DNA from: JALCSJ01 sp036788835
Lineage (GTDB): Bacteria > Bacillota > Negativicutes > Acidaminococcales > Acidaminococcaceae
Reading direction: 5' to 3'
Assembly: GCA_036788835.1 (NCBI GenBank)
Contig: DAIQMR010000050.1
Coordinates: 1 to 9,405 of the forward strand
DNA length: 9,405 bases
The notes beneath the pieces are model-generated. The model was not told where the DNA came from and made no database searches. It was given only the letters and a program-made list of their open reading frames with translations. A program made the translations under genes and the position numbers. Positions 1-6,093 of the stretch are shown in pieces (the stretch's first letter is position 1; the number at the start of each line of letters is the position of its first letter).

Positions 1-275
1 GGCTATGCTTTGGCCTTTTTGTGGCGCACCTGGCTACCCTATGGTTGCAATGCACTCCCGATGGTGATAACCCATCGGCGCAGGCCGTTATGGCTGCGTG
101 CGAGGCGCATGGCGTGCTTACGAGTGAATCCGCCGATGGAGTATCCTACTCCACCGATTTCGGTTCCCTGGCGGGCGATTTAAGCGGTTGGGCGGCATTC
201 AAGGCCACGGCTTTCGGTGTGCAGTTCGCCACCACGGCCAAGATGCTAGGCAAGGGTGGGATGTACGTATGGTAG
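1..275 (+). CDS. Head-tail connector, DUF4054-like (5' partial)
   Basis: This is the C-terminal 90 residues of a gene whose frame is open through the left edge; the first complete codon is at position 3. A GTG at 21 is not needed as a start, because the residues before it (LCFGLFVAHL) already match the family pattern of a helix ending in AHL. DUF4054 proteins are small, mostly helical connectors below the portal. Matching features here are the AHLATLW helix, the turn with repeated Ser/Gly (residues around ESADGVSYS), and the closing segment with a TAFGVQF motif like the usual T-YG-xF. The stop TAG (273-275) lies inside the start region of the next gene, so the two are probably translationally coupled. 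Confidence is moderate because only the end of the gene is visible. Confidence 0.65.
   Translation, partial: LCFGLFVAHLATLWLQCTPDGDNPSAQAVMAACEAHGVLTSESADGVSYSTDFGSLAGDLSGWAAFKATAFGVQFATTAKMLGKGGMYVW
252..260 (+). promoter_or_regulatory. Ribosome binding site deciding the start at 269
   Basis: The sequence AAGGGTGGG lies 8 bases before ATG 269 and inside the end of the upstream gene. The frame stays open back to a TTG at 188, but that codon has no convincing binding site and would overlap the connector gene by almost 90 bases. This supports the start at 269. Confidence 0.6.
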
Positions 276-862
276 TCCGGGTTGAAGTTGTCCACACCAG
301 GCGTAATGGCGGGGTGAAGGCTATGATTCAAAGGCTGGAGGCGCTGAAACACAAGGGGAATATCTACGTTGGTATCCCTCAGCAAAATGCGAGCCGTCCC
401 GGTTCCGAGATTAACAATGCCGAGCTGCTCTATATCCATACGCATGGTATTCGCCGCCGGTCCATGATTCAAGAAATGGACCGGGCAATGAATAACCAAA
501 CCACGCCTATGAAATATAGCGATGCGTTTTCGTTGTATGTCATGACGCATGGTTCGCCGTTGTGGCACTCTCCGCCCAGGCCCGTCCTTGAGCCTGCTAT
601 CAAGTACAACAGAAAGAAAATCGCTGCCGAGTATGCCAAGATTATCACGGCCACCGCAAAGGATGACCGTCCCGGTGTCTTACGGGCTATCCACAAGACC
701 GGGTTCGCCGCCGAGAATGCGGCCCGTGATTGGTTTAAGAACCCTGCTAATGGCTGGCCAAAGAACGCCGACTCCACGATAGCGGCCAAGGGTAGCGATT
801 CTCCGCTGATTGACACTGGCACGCTCAGAAAGGCTATCGTTTATGTAGTGAGGGATGAATAA
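269..862 (+). CDS. Neck protein, HK97 gp10-like / virion morphogenesis type
   Basis: The product is 197 aa and probably acts at the head-tail neck or in tail completion. Visible family features are a basic N-terminal strand followed by a long helix (residues about 17-30), an NNAELLYIHTHG segment in the middle, an MTHGSPLWHSPPRPVLEPAI segment, and the C-terminal signature TIAAKGSDSPLIDTGTLRKAI, here spread over about residues 170-192. The KGSDxPLIDTGxLR ending is typical of gp10/gpG-like neck and virion morphogenesis proteins. The central histidines in the two THG motifs are conspicuous. The start overlaps the upstream stop by 7 bases, and the stop overlaps the next start as TAATG. The exact position in the particle (tail terminator, tail completion or neck ring) cannot be decided from sequence alone. 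No signal peptide or membrane segment is visible. Confidence 0.72.
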   Translation: MVVRVEVVHTRRNGGVKAMIQRLEALKHKGNIYVGIPQQNASRPGSEINNAELLYIHTHGIRRRSMIQEMDRAMNNQTTPMKYSDAFSLYVMTHGSPLWHSPPRPVLEPAIKYNRKKIAAEYAKIITATAKDDRPGVLRAIHKTGFAAENAARDWFKNPANGWPKNADSTIAAKGSDSPLIDTGTLRKAIVYVVRDE

Positions 863-1233
863 TGGTAAATGTAGCACGCGTTGCCTGCTCTGCCAGGTTG
901 GGTGCGCAGCAGGTAAAAATCACACGCTCCTCCGGTAAATGGGTAGACGGTGAGTTCGCCTTGAACAAGCCGTCCACCCTTTATTTATATGGCATCGTCA
1001 CCGTGGCCAGCCCTAAAGACTTGGAACAAGTTCCCGAGGGCGACCGGGTGAAGGGCGGTATAAAGTTCCTGTGCACGGAGCGGTTGATGCAGACCGATGG
1101 TACCCGGCCGGGGTTTGGCGACACGCTTTCATGGCGCGGCGCAACGTATAAGGTGGCTACAGTTAGTCCAGATATTGATTACGGCTTTTACAGGGCCATT
1201 TGCGTGCGATTGGAGGGTGGTTCCATTGGTTAG
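862..1233 (+). CDS. Small head-tail joining-like protein
   Basis: The product is 123 aa and lies between the gp10-like neck protein and the neck terminator, the usual place for a head completion, stopper or joining protein. The sequence suggests an all-beta fold. It has a GKWVDGEF motif (about residues 25-32), a strand-rich LYLYGIVTVASP segment, the PEGDRVKGGI turn near residue 58-67, and a C-terminal half with GFGDTLSWRGATYKVATVSP then DYGFYRAICVRLEG. Such a series (property of the medium, test strand, aromatic-rich end) is common in small OB- or Ig-like joining proteins. I recognise the pattern from myophage neck clusters but cannot name the family. ATG 862 overlaps the upstream TAA, with an AGGG binding site at 851-854. 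Confidence 0.55.
   Translation: MVNVARVACSARLGAQQVKITRSSGKWVDGEFALNKPSTLYLYGIVTVASPKDLEQVPEGDRVKGGIKFLCTERLMQTDGTRPGFGDTLSWRGATYKVATVSPDIDYGFYRAICVRLEGGSIG
1212..1216 (+). promoter_or_regulatory. Ribosome binding site for a TTG start
   Basis: GGAGG lies within the last codons of the upstream gene, 9 bases before TTG 1226. No ATG or GTG in this frame is well placed nearby: the upstream GTG-type starts would overlap the previous gene by over 100 bases, and the next ATG (1271) would remove a helix expected at the N-terminus. It favours TTG 1226, with TTG 1235 as a weaker alternative. Confidence 0.55.
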
Positions 1234-1801
1234 TTTGAAAGCATTGGAGACAATCTTTTGGACGGAGCTCATGGCTATCCTTGGGGTTGCTAAAACAACC
1301 ACGCCGCCGCCGGTCCGGAAGAGCTGGCCGACAAACGGTCAGCCCGATTGGGGCATCACGGATGATGTGGTGTTCCTGCAGTGTTTGGATGAGGGCAATG
1401 AGGACATCGCTCAGCCGGTTGACACGGTGTGGGCGGATGATGGCCAAGACCTCAAAAGAACAGATAGCCAGACCCGTGTGGTGCGGTTAAACCTTATCGC
1501 CTACGGCCCAAATGGGTACAGTAATCTGATTGAGATAAGGCGGGCGATCATTGGTGGCCTGCCAAACCTCAAAAGCAACAAATTGTTTTTAATTCCATCG
1601 CCCGACTCTCCACAACGCGCTCCGGAGTTATTCCAGGGGCGCTGGTGGGAGCGGGCTGATTTGTCATTGAGGTTCAATAACCTTATGACTTTTGAAACCG
1701 GCGTGAAGTCCATCACAGAGGTTGATGTGACCGTCCATGCCAACGAACCGGGCGATAGCACAGTGGTGCTGGAATCCGGAATCATAGTTAAGAAAGGGTG
1801 A
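1226..1801 (+). CDS. Neck/tail terminator, gp12-like (LIC_12616-like)
   Basis: The product is 191 aa with a TTG start at 1226. It resembles the phage neck terminator family: an N-terminal helix, a basic-tryptophan segment near KSWPTNGQPDWG, a beta region, a YGPNGYSNLIEIRRAI strand-helix around the middle, and the C-terminal PELFQGRWWERADLSLRFN segment. In that family the YGP turn is followed by an amphipathic helix, and the PELxxxRWWxRxDL strand leads into the final beta hairpin. The role would be to cap the tail tube and sheath at the head end and to provide the surface that docks onto the neck. The position immediately before the sheath gene supports this. The stop TGA lies at 1799-1801 and overlaps the possible GTG start of the sheath gene. 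Confidence 0.72.
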   Translation: MVSLKALETIFWTELMAILGVAKTTTPPPVRKSWPTNGQPDWGITDDVVFLQCLDEGNEDIAQPVDTVWADDGQDLKRTDSQTRVVRLNLIAYGPNGYSNLIEIRRAIIGGLPNLKSNKLFLIPSPDSPQRAPELFQGRWWERADLSLRFNNLMTFETGVKSITEVDVTVHANEPGDSTVVLESGIIVKKG

Positions 1802-1802
1802 G
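1794..1802 (+). promoter_or_regulatory. Ribosome binding site supporting sheath start at TTG 1807
   Basis: AAGGGTGAG spans the stop codon of the terminator gene and lies 4 bases before TTG 1807. The alternative GTG at 1798 lies inside this purine-rich site and has no binding site of its own at a normal distance. Confidence 0.45.
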
Positions 1803-1806
1803 ATTT

Positions 1807-2928
1807 TTGGCTATTAAATTAAATTTGACACCTATTGTTGATGTCAACGTGAACCTGAGCCTGAAATCCGCAGCGAGAAAGGGTTTTAACCTGGGGTTGA
1901 TTATCGGCCCTGCCACCGTGATTCCTACGGCGGAGAGGGTTCGTGTCTACACCAGCGCCGATGCTATGCTGACCGATGGTTTTAAGGCCACCGATGCGGA
2001 GTATAAGGCTGCCCTGCTCTACTTTAATGCCCCCACGGCTCCCGACCGGGTTGCCATCGGCACTAAGGCTGCGGATGAGACCGTTGTTGTGGCCGCTACG
2101 GCTTGCCGTGCTGCTAACAGTGAGTGGTGGGGGTTCACCTATTGCGGGGCTACCGCAGAGGAAATCACGGCGCAGGCCGCTTGGGCAGAGTCTGCACAGC
2201 CGTCCACGTTCCTCATGTACACCACCAACGATGCGGCCGTCCTGGATTCCGCAGGAGCCGCTACCGACATCTTCATTGCCTTGAAAGCAAAGAAGTACCG
2301 CCGGTCTTTTGGCCAGTACTGCTCCAAATCCGACACTCCGGATGCTATCGCATCCATCATGGGTTACGCCATGGGCGCAAACACCGGAACGGCCGATTCT
2401 GCGTTCACCCTGGCGTACAAGACAGAGGTGGGCGTGACCGTTGAGGCCTTGACCGAGGCCCAGGTTGACTACATCACCGGGAACAATGGCAATGTTTACG
2501 TTAACCGTGCTGATAGCTACGATGTGTTCCAGCAGGGCTTGTGTGCTGACGGCAGCTCTTTTGACGAAATCCTTAACCTGGATATGCTGGTTAATGATAT
2601 TCAGCTTAATGTCATGGACCTGCTCTATCAGACCCGCAAGGTTCCGCAGACCGAGTCCGGCGTGGCTAGTATCGTGAATGTAATCAATACGGCTTGCAAG
2701 AAGTACGTTAACACAGGGTTCATCACTCCGGGTAAGTGGAACGGCTCTAAATGTTTGGGCCTGGCCACCGGGGACACACTGCCGGATGGCTATCTGGTGC
2801 AAAGCGAGGCCATTGATGACCAAAGCCAGGCCGACCGGGATGCCCGCAAAGCGCCGCCTATCTACGTTTGCTGCAAGCTGGCGGGTGCTATTGAATTCGT
2901 GACCATTCAGGTCAACGTTAACCGCTAA
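1807..2928 (+). CDS. Contractile tail sheath, DUF3383 family
   Basis: The product is 373 aa from TTG 1807 (376 aa if GTG 1798 is used). It matches DUF3383, the short sheath family of compact myophages. Landmarks are the N-terminal VDVNVNLSLKSAARKGFNLG strand that donates to a neighbour in sheaths, a VYTSADAMLTDGF segment, a WWGFTYCGA segment near residue 110, a central IDYITGN-type helix, NLDMLVNDIQLNVMDLL, and the C-terminal AGAIEFVTIQVNVNR strand. The last strand is the expected interlocking arm. Sheath subunits form six-start rings around the tube and shorten the tail on contraction. At about 373 residues it is smaller than T4-type sheaths, which carry extra outer domains. An SD-like TAAGGAGGG at the stop begins the next gene's binding site. 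The opposite strand is open along almost the whole gene, but I regard that as a shadow. Confidence 0.87.
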   Translation: MAIKLNLTPIVDVNVNLSLKSAARKGFNLGLIIGPATVIPTAERVRVYTSADAMLTDGFKATDAEYKAALLYFNAPTAPDRVAIGTKAADETVVVAATACRAANSEWWGFTYCGATAEEITAQAAWAESAQPSTFLMYTTNDAAVLDSAGAATDIFIALKAKKYRRSFGQYCSKSDTPDAIASIMGYAMGANTGTADSAFTLAYKTEVGVTVEALTEAQVDYITGNNGNVYVNRADSYDVFQQGLCADGSSFDEILNLDMLVNDIQLNVMDLLYQTRKVPQTESGVASIVNVINTACKKYVNTGFITPGKWNGSKCLGLATGDTLPDGYLVQSEAIDDQSQADRDARKAPPIYVCCKLAGAIEFVTIQVNVNR

Positions 2929-2942
2929 GGAGGGCATAGACA

Positions 2943-3383
2943 ATGGCTGCAAATACTACTTATAGCTTCACTGATTTGGTGGGCTCCATCAATCATTCCG
3001 CTCTCACTCCCTTTATCTTTACCGGACAGGGCGTGGGTGGCGTGACGGTTTCCAAATCCACAGAGCGGAGCGCTCATGATGTGGCCGCTGACGGCTCCAT
3101 CATGGTGTCTAAAATCGCCGGCAACAACGGCGTTATCACTATCGAATGCCAACAGACGAGTCCGTTGCATTTCTGGTTGCTCAATTGGTTTAACACTTTG
3201 TGGAATCTGCCCACCTCTGATTGGGCTACCACCTCTGTTCTGCTGAAAAACAGCACCACGGGCGGTTCCCACGTTGTTACGGGCGTGAGCCCTCAAAAAG
3301 AGGCGGACGTGCCGTACCAGGCGCAAGGACAAAGGGTAACCTGGACGCTTATGGCGGCTGATATCCGCAATATCCCTATTTAA
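2943..3383 (+). CDS. Tail tube protein, DUF3277 family
   Basis: The product is 146 aa and follows the sheath gene at once, with a strong AAGGAGGG binding site overlapping the sheath stop. Family landmarks are the N-terminal YSFTDLVGSIN strand, GQGVGGVTVSKSTERSAHDV, ADGSIMVSKIAGNNGVITIE, the QTSPLHFWL helix start, and the C-terminal YQAQGQRVTWTLMAADI strand. This is the beta-sandwich tube fold that stacks as hexameric rings and forms the channel for DNA. Sheath followed by tube is the standard order in contractile tails. No truncation or unusual feature is visible. Confidence 0.85.
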   Translation: MAANTTYSFTDLVGSINHSALTPFIFTGQGVGGVTVSKSTERSAHDVAADGSIMVSKIAGNNGVITIECQQTSPLHFWLLNWFNTLWNLPTSDWATTSVLLKNSTTGGSHVVTGVSPQKEADVPYQAQGQRVTWTLMAADIRNIPI

Positions 3384-3393
3384 CTTAATTGCC

Positions 3394-3401
3394 GGAGGAG
3401 G
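3394..3401 (+). promoter_or_regulatory. Ribosome binding site deciding chaperone start
   Basis: GGAGGAGG is 5 bases before ATG 3407. The frame is open from a TTG at 3389, but that codon lies upstream of this strong site, so ATG 3407 is the start. Confidence 0.75.
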
Positions 3402-3406
3402 CCATT

Positions 3407-3814
3407 ATGCTTAAACAAAAAACTAAAGATATCGAAATCGGCGGTAAAAAGTACCGCCTGACTAAACTGGATGCCAGGACGGCATCCTACGTTGCCGCCA
3501 AGATTGCTATCTTGGTGGTTCCGCTTGTGCAGGGCGGGAAGAAACTTGATGTGGGCGCTTTGGGTTCCCTCTTGCCAAATCTGAGCCGGGGTGACTTTGC
3601 TGAAATGCAGGACATTTTGCTATCCAGCGTGCGGCACCTGGTTGCCGCCGGGGACGATGAGATGCCGGAGCCGATTTTAAAGGCTGACGGCTCTTTTGTG
3701 GACGATGAGCTGTCCTACGATGCCATGACCGTTATCGGTCTGACGGCTAATGCGGCCATTTTTAACATTGGGGATTTTTTCGACGCGGCCAGGTTGGGGC
3801 AGATGGCGAAATAA
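3407..3814 (+). CDS. Tail assembly chaperone, short form (G-like)
   Basis: The product is 135 aa and sits between the tube and tape measure genes, the invariable place of tail assembly chaperones. It begins with a beta part (KDIEIGGKKYRLTKLDARTA) that in this group contacts the tape measure or tube, continues with a helix rich in Val, Ala and Leu (AAKIAILVVPLVQGGKK), then LSRGDFAEMQDILLSSVRHLV, and ends with GDFFDAARLGQMAK. The pattern resembles the tail assembly chaperone families of compact myophages. By analogy with lambda gpG, it should bind the tape measure in the cytoplasm and be absent from the mature virion. A -1 slippery site lies 11 codons before the stop, giving a longer form described separately. 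The family is inferred from context and general pattern. Confidence 0.75.
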   Translation: MLKQKTKDIEIGGKKYRLTKLDARTASYVAAKIAILVVPLVQGGKKLDVGALGSLLPNLSRGDFAEMQDILLSSVRHLVAAGDDEMPEPILKADGSFVDDELSYDAMTVIGLTANAAIFNIGDFFDAARLGQMAK

Positions 3815-4011
3815 GCCTTGACTTTGAGCCTGTTCCCTACCCAACACTGGACGCTTTCTGCTTTGCTCCGGTGGCCGCCGGGATGTGGCGGCAGCACGAA
3901 GTTTGGGACGGCACCTATGATTTTGACGACCTCATGGATGCACACGAAATTATGGCCGTCAAAGAGCTAAACAAGGCACGGGCCATTGAGGCCGCCAAAA
4001 ACAATAAATAA
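3407..4011 (+). CDS. Tail assembly chaperone, -1 frameshift product (GT-like)
   Basis: The joined product is 125 residues in the first frame (3407-3781), then a -1 shift with base 3781 read twice, then 76 codons to TAA 4009-4011: about 201 aa. The second frame is open from 3766 and reads RRGQVGADGE, then ISLDFEPVPYPTLDAFCFAP, later MWRQHEVWDG, and ends in a charged helix (MAVKELNKARAIEAAKNNK). It has no start codon with a good binding site at its 5' end, and its first ATG (3883) would discard its N-terminal third. The +1 frame stops at once (TGA at 3819-3821). The new stop is 11 bases before the tape measure start, so the extension fills the apparent gap. By analogy with lambda GT, the extension would recruit tube subunits. 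Shift efficiency cannot be read from sequence. Confidence 0.72.
3775..3781 (+). other. -1 ribosomal slippery heptamer T TTT TTC
   Basis: The first-frame codons are TTT (3776-3778) and TTC (3779-3781), preceded by T. This fits the X XXY YYZ rule, so both tRNAs-Phe can re-pair after moving back one base. The -1 frame is closed by TAA at 3763-3765 and open from 3766 to 4008, so the heptamer lies in the permitted overlap. It is the only heptamer of this type that I find in the overlap. Confidence 0.75.
3796..3837 (+). other. Possible frameshift-stimulating hairpin
   Basis: GGGGCAG (3796-3802) can pair with CTGTTCCC (3830-3837) with one bulged T and one G-T pair. The stem starts 14 bases after the slippery site. 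An alternative, mutually exclusive stem pairs GTTGGG (3793-3798) with CCCAAC (3840-3845). Both loops are long and no energy was calculated, so this is a weak candidate. Confidence 0.25.
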
Positions 4012-4022
4012 GGGGTGTTGGT

Positions 4023-6083
4023 ATGAGCTTTCCTGTTGAGGAATATCTTGTTAAGATCGGGGCGGACATTGATACACAGTCCATGAATTCGGCAAACCAG
4101 GCCCTGGCGCAGCTACAGGGGCTTATCAATAAGATAGGCGCTGCGGCACCCTTTGTGGCGGCGGCCGGTGGCATCGCCGGGCTGACAAAGGCCACGGTTG
4201 GATTGATTAAATCCGTGGCTGACGCCCAGATGGGTTACATGAAGCTTGGCAAGGATATGTGGATAACCGCCGATTCTGCCAAGGGTTTAAAAATGGCCAT
4301 GGACACCATGAATGCCAGCGCCGATGATATCGCCTGGATTCCGGAGCTCCGGGAACAGTTCTTCCGGTTGCGCCAGGAAATGCAGGAGTTTTCCACGCCG
4401 TCAGACGCTAACGCTCAGCTAAAGTACATCCGGGAGATTGGTTATGATATCCAGGCTCTGTTCATGCGGCTGAAAATGCTGAAAGAATGGATAGTATACT
4501 ACCTCATCAAGTACCTGGCCGGGCCGATTGCTGAATTCAAGAAGTTTATTGCGTGGCTCAGCGATAAGCTGGGCAAGAATATGCCTAACATTGCGCAAAA
4601 AATCGCCCAAGGTTTGGCGCAAGTGGTGAGGTTCGTATACTTGCTCGCCAAGGCTGCCAAATCGTTTATTGGGGGCGTGGTGGGCTTTATTGATGGCCTG
4701 CCGGACAAGGTTAAGAAGTGGGGCGCTATCTTTGCGGCCGTGGGCGTGCTCATCATGGCCAGCCCTTTTGGGCGGATGCTTATGGCCATCACTGCCGTCA
4801 TCATCCTGGTTGAGGATTTCCTGTACTATTTGAACGGCTGGAATTCCAGCAAAACCCTCGCGCCCATCTGGCAAAAACTGATTGATATCGGTAATGGCAG
4901 CGGGGACAAGTGGCTTGGCTACGTTAAGGATTGGATGGACAACATCGCCACTACCCTGGAAACCATTTTTAAAGGCCTTGATATTGACAAAACCCTGGGC
5001 GAGTGGAAGACAGGCATTGGAGAGCTCATTAGTGGCGTGGAGAAGTTAATCACTTCCCTGCTGAAGCTGGTTGCTACCATGACCGGGAACGAATCTAAAA
5101 TGACCGGGGTATGGGATGCGGTTGGTAAACACATCGGATTTGCTCTCCGGACGCTGGCTCGCATGACCGGCCTGATTGGTAACCTGTTCGCCGCCGTGGC
5201 CATGGCAATGGACGGCAATTTCAAAGCGGCCGGTGGTATGGTGCTGGACGCTATTAAGGAATTTGGCAAAGGGCAGTATGACGATTTCACTGGCAGTTTT
5301 GGGCCTGGCATCTCCGGGTCCGGGGACACTTCCAGCAATATGCCGTGGGGTGGCAAAAAAGGAACCGTCACCTCTGGGTTCGGAGCCCGTACAAACCCGG
5401 TCACCGGGGAATACCAGGTTACCCATGATGGCATTGATATCGGCATCGAAGAGGGTACGCCGGTGCCGTCCATGATGACGGGCAAGGTAACCTATGCCAA
5501 TTGGTTAAAAGGCTACGGAAACTATGTAGAAGTGCTCGATAAAGACGGGTATACAAGTTTTTATGGCCATCTGTCGGAAATAAATGTAAAAGAGGGGCAG
5601 GATGTTCAGCGGGGCCAATACATCGGCAAGGTTGGCTCCACGGGCAGGAGCACGGGCCCACACTTGCACTGGGGCCTGCATGATCCAAGTGGGAATCCTG
5701 TTGACCCTCGCACTTATAACTATGATAAGGCATCTCCGGTTCGCTCGCCGCACGAGCCTAAGCCTGTATCCGGGGATGATGCTCCGGATGCCCTTGCCAG
5801 TGGCGTAGGTGGCGGTGGTACGGTTCCGGGGAGCACTTTAATGGGCAATAGCTTTGCCGGTGGTGGCATCGGCAACACTTTTGCCGGTGGGGTTGCTGCC
5901 GGGACGGCGTTCATGCCGACAGGCGACACGAATTATGGTGGGTTCTCCATGGGGGATATAAATATCAACGTGGGCGGCTCTAATGCCAGCCCGCAGGACA
6001 TTGCCGGGGCGTTTGGCCAAGAGATAGGGAGGATTACCCGTGGGCTGGGTGTCAGAAACACTACCGGGATAATTGTTGGTTAG
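4023..6083 (+). CDS. Tape measure protein with M23 peptidase domain
   Basis: The product is 686 aa and follows the chaperone pair, with AAGGGGTG just upstream. It fills the tail lumen, sets tail length and enters the host envelope. Residues 1-430 are mostly helical, with a hydrophobic patch at about 40-64 and a strongly hydrophobic stretch at about 233-270 (IFAAVGVLIMASPFGRMLMA then AITAVIILVEDFL) that could insert in a membrane. Residues about 447-567 form an M23 (LytM-type) zinc endopeptidase: H468 and D472 in THDGID, H516 in YGHL, and H547/H549 in GPHLHWG, so all usual zinc and catalytic positions are present. A Gly-rich linker with a short repeat and a C-terminal strand-helix segment follow. 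The peptidase should cut peptidoglycan cross-links during DNA entry. No lysis-cassette context is present, so a separate endolysin role is unlikely. Confidence 0.88.
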   Translation: MSFPVEEYLVKIGADIDTQSMNSANQALAQLQGLINKIGAAAPFVAAAGGIAGLTKATVGLIKSVADAQMGYMKLGKDMWITADSAKGLKMAMDTMNASADDIAWIPELREQFFRLRQEMQEFSTPSDANAQLKYIREIGYDIQALFMRLKMLKEWIVYYLIKYLAGPIAEFKKFIAWLSDKLGKNMPNIAQKIAQGLAQVVRFVYLLAKAAKSFIGGVVGFIDGLPDKVKKWGAIFAAVGVLIMASPFGRMLMAITAVIILVEDFLYYLNGWNSSKTLAPIWQKLIDIGNGSGDKWLGYVKDWMDNIATTLETIFKGLDIDKTLGEWKTGIGELISGVEKLITSLLKLVATMTGNESKMTGVWDAVGKHIGFALRTLARMTGLIGNLFAAVAMAMDGNFKAAGGMVLDAIKEFGKGQYDDFTGSFGPGISGSGDTSSNMPWGGKKGTVTSGFGARTNPVTGEYQVTHDGIDIGIEEGTPVPSMMTGKVTYANWLKGYGNYVEVLDKDGYTSFYGHLSEINVKEGQDVQRGQYIGKVGSTGRSTGPHLHWGLHDPSGNPVDPRTYNYDKASPVRSPHEPKPVSGDDAPDALASGVGGGGTVPGSTLMGNSFAGGGIGNTFAGGVAAGTAFMPTGDTNYGGFSMGDININVGGSNASPQDIAGAFGQEIGRITRGLGVRNTTGIIVG
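5844..5890 (+). repeat. Two-copy 27-base repeat in tape measure linker
   Basis: Copies at 5844-5863 and 5871-5890 match at 17 of 20 bases and encode GNSFAGGGI and GNTFAGGVA. The 27-base period keeps the frame. It lies in the Gly-rich linker after the M23 domain and looks like a local duplication in a flexible region. Confidence 0.6.
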
Positions 6084-6093
6084 GGGTGGGCAA

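Noticed and set aside
188..268. N-terminal extension of the gp10-like gene from TTG 188
   Set aside because: It would overlap the connector gene by almost 90 bases and lacks a binding site, while ATG 269 has one.
1819..2952. 377-aa open frame on the minus strand, opposite the sheath gene
   Set aside because: It mirrors a strongly supported sheath gene, has no recognisable domain or binding site, and arises naturally when the coding strand uses few TTA, CTA and TCA codons.
3883..4011. Separate small gene starting at ATG 3883
   Set aside because: No good binding site lies upstream, and the frame is open and well patterned before it, continuous with the slippery site. The frameshift explains it better.
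4419..4874. 151-aa minus-strand open frame opposite the tape measure
   Set aside because: It has no motif and lies wholly within a gene with clear hydrophobic and coding pattern on the plus strand.
5355..5360. A6 run just before the M23 domain as a slippage site
   Set aside because: The preceding base is C, so the slipped tRNA would not pair fully, and there is no useful alternative frame.
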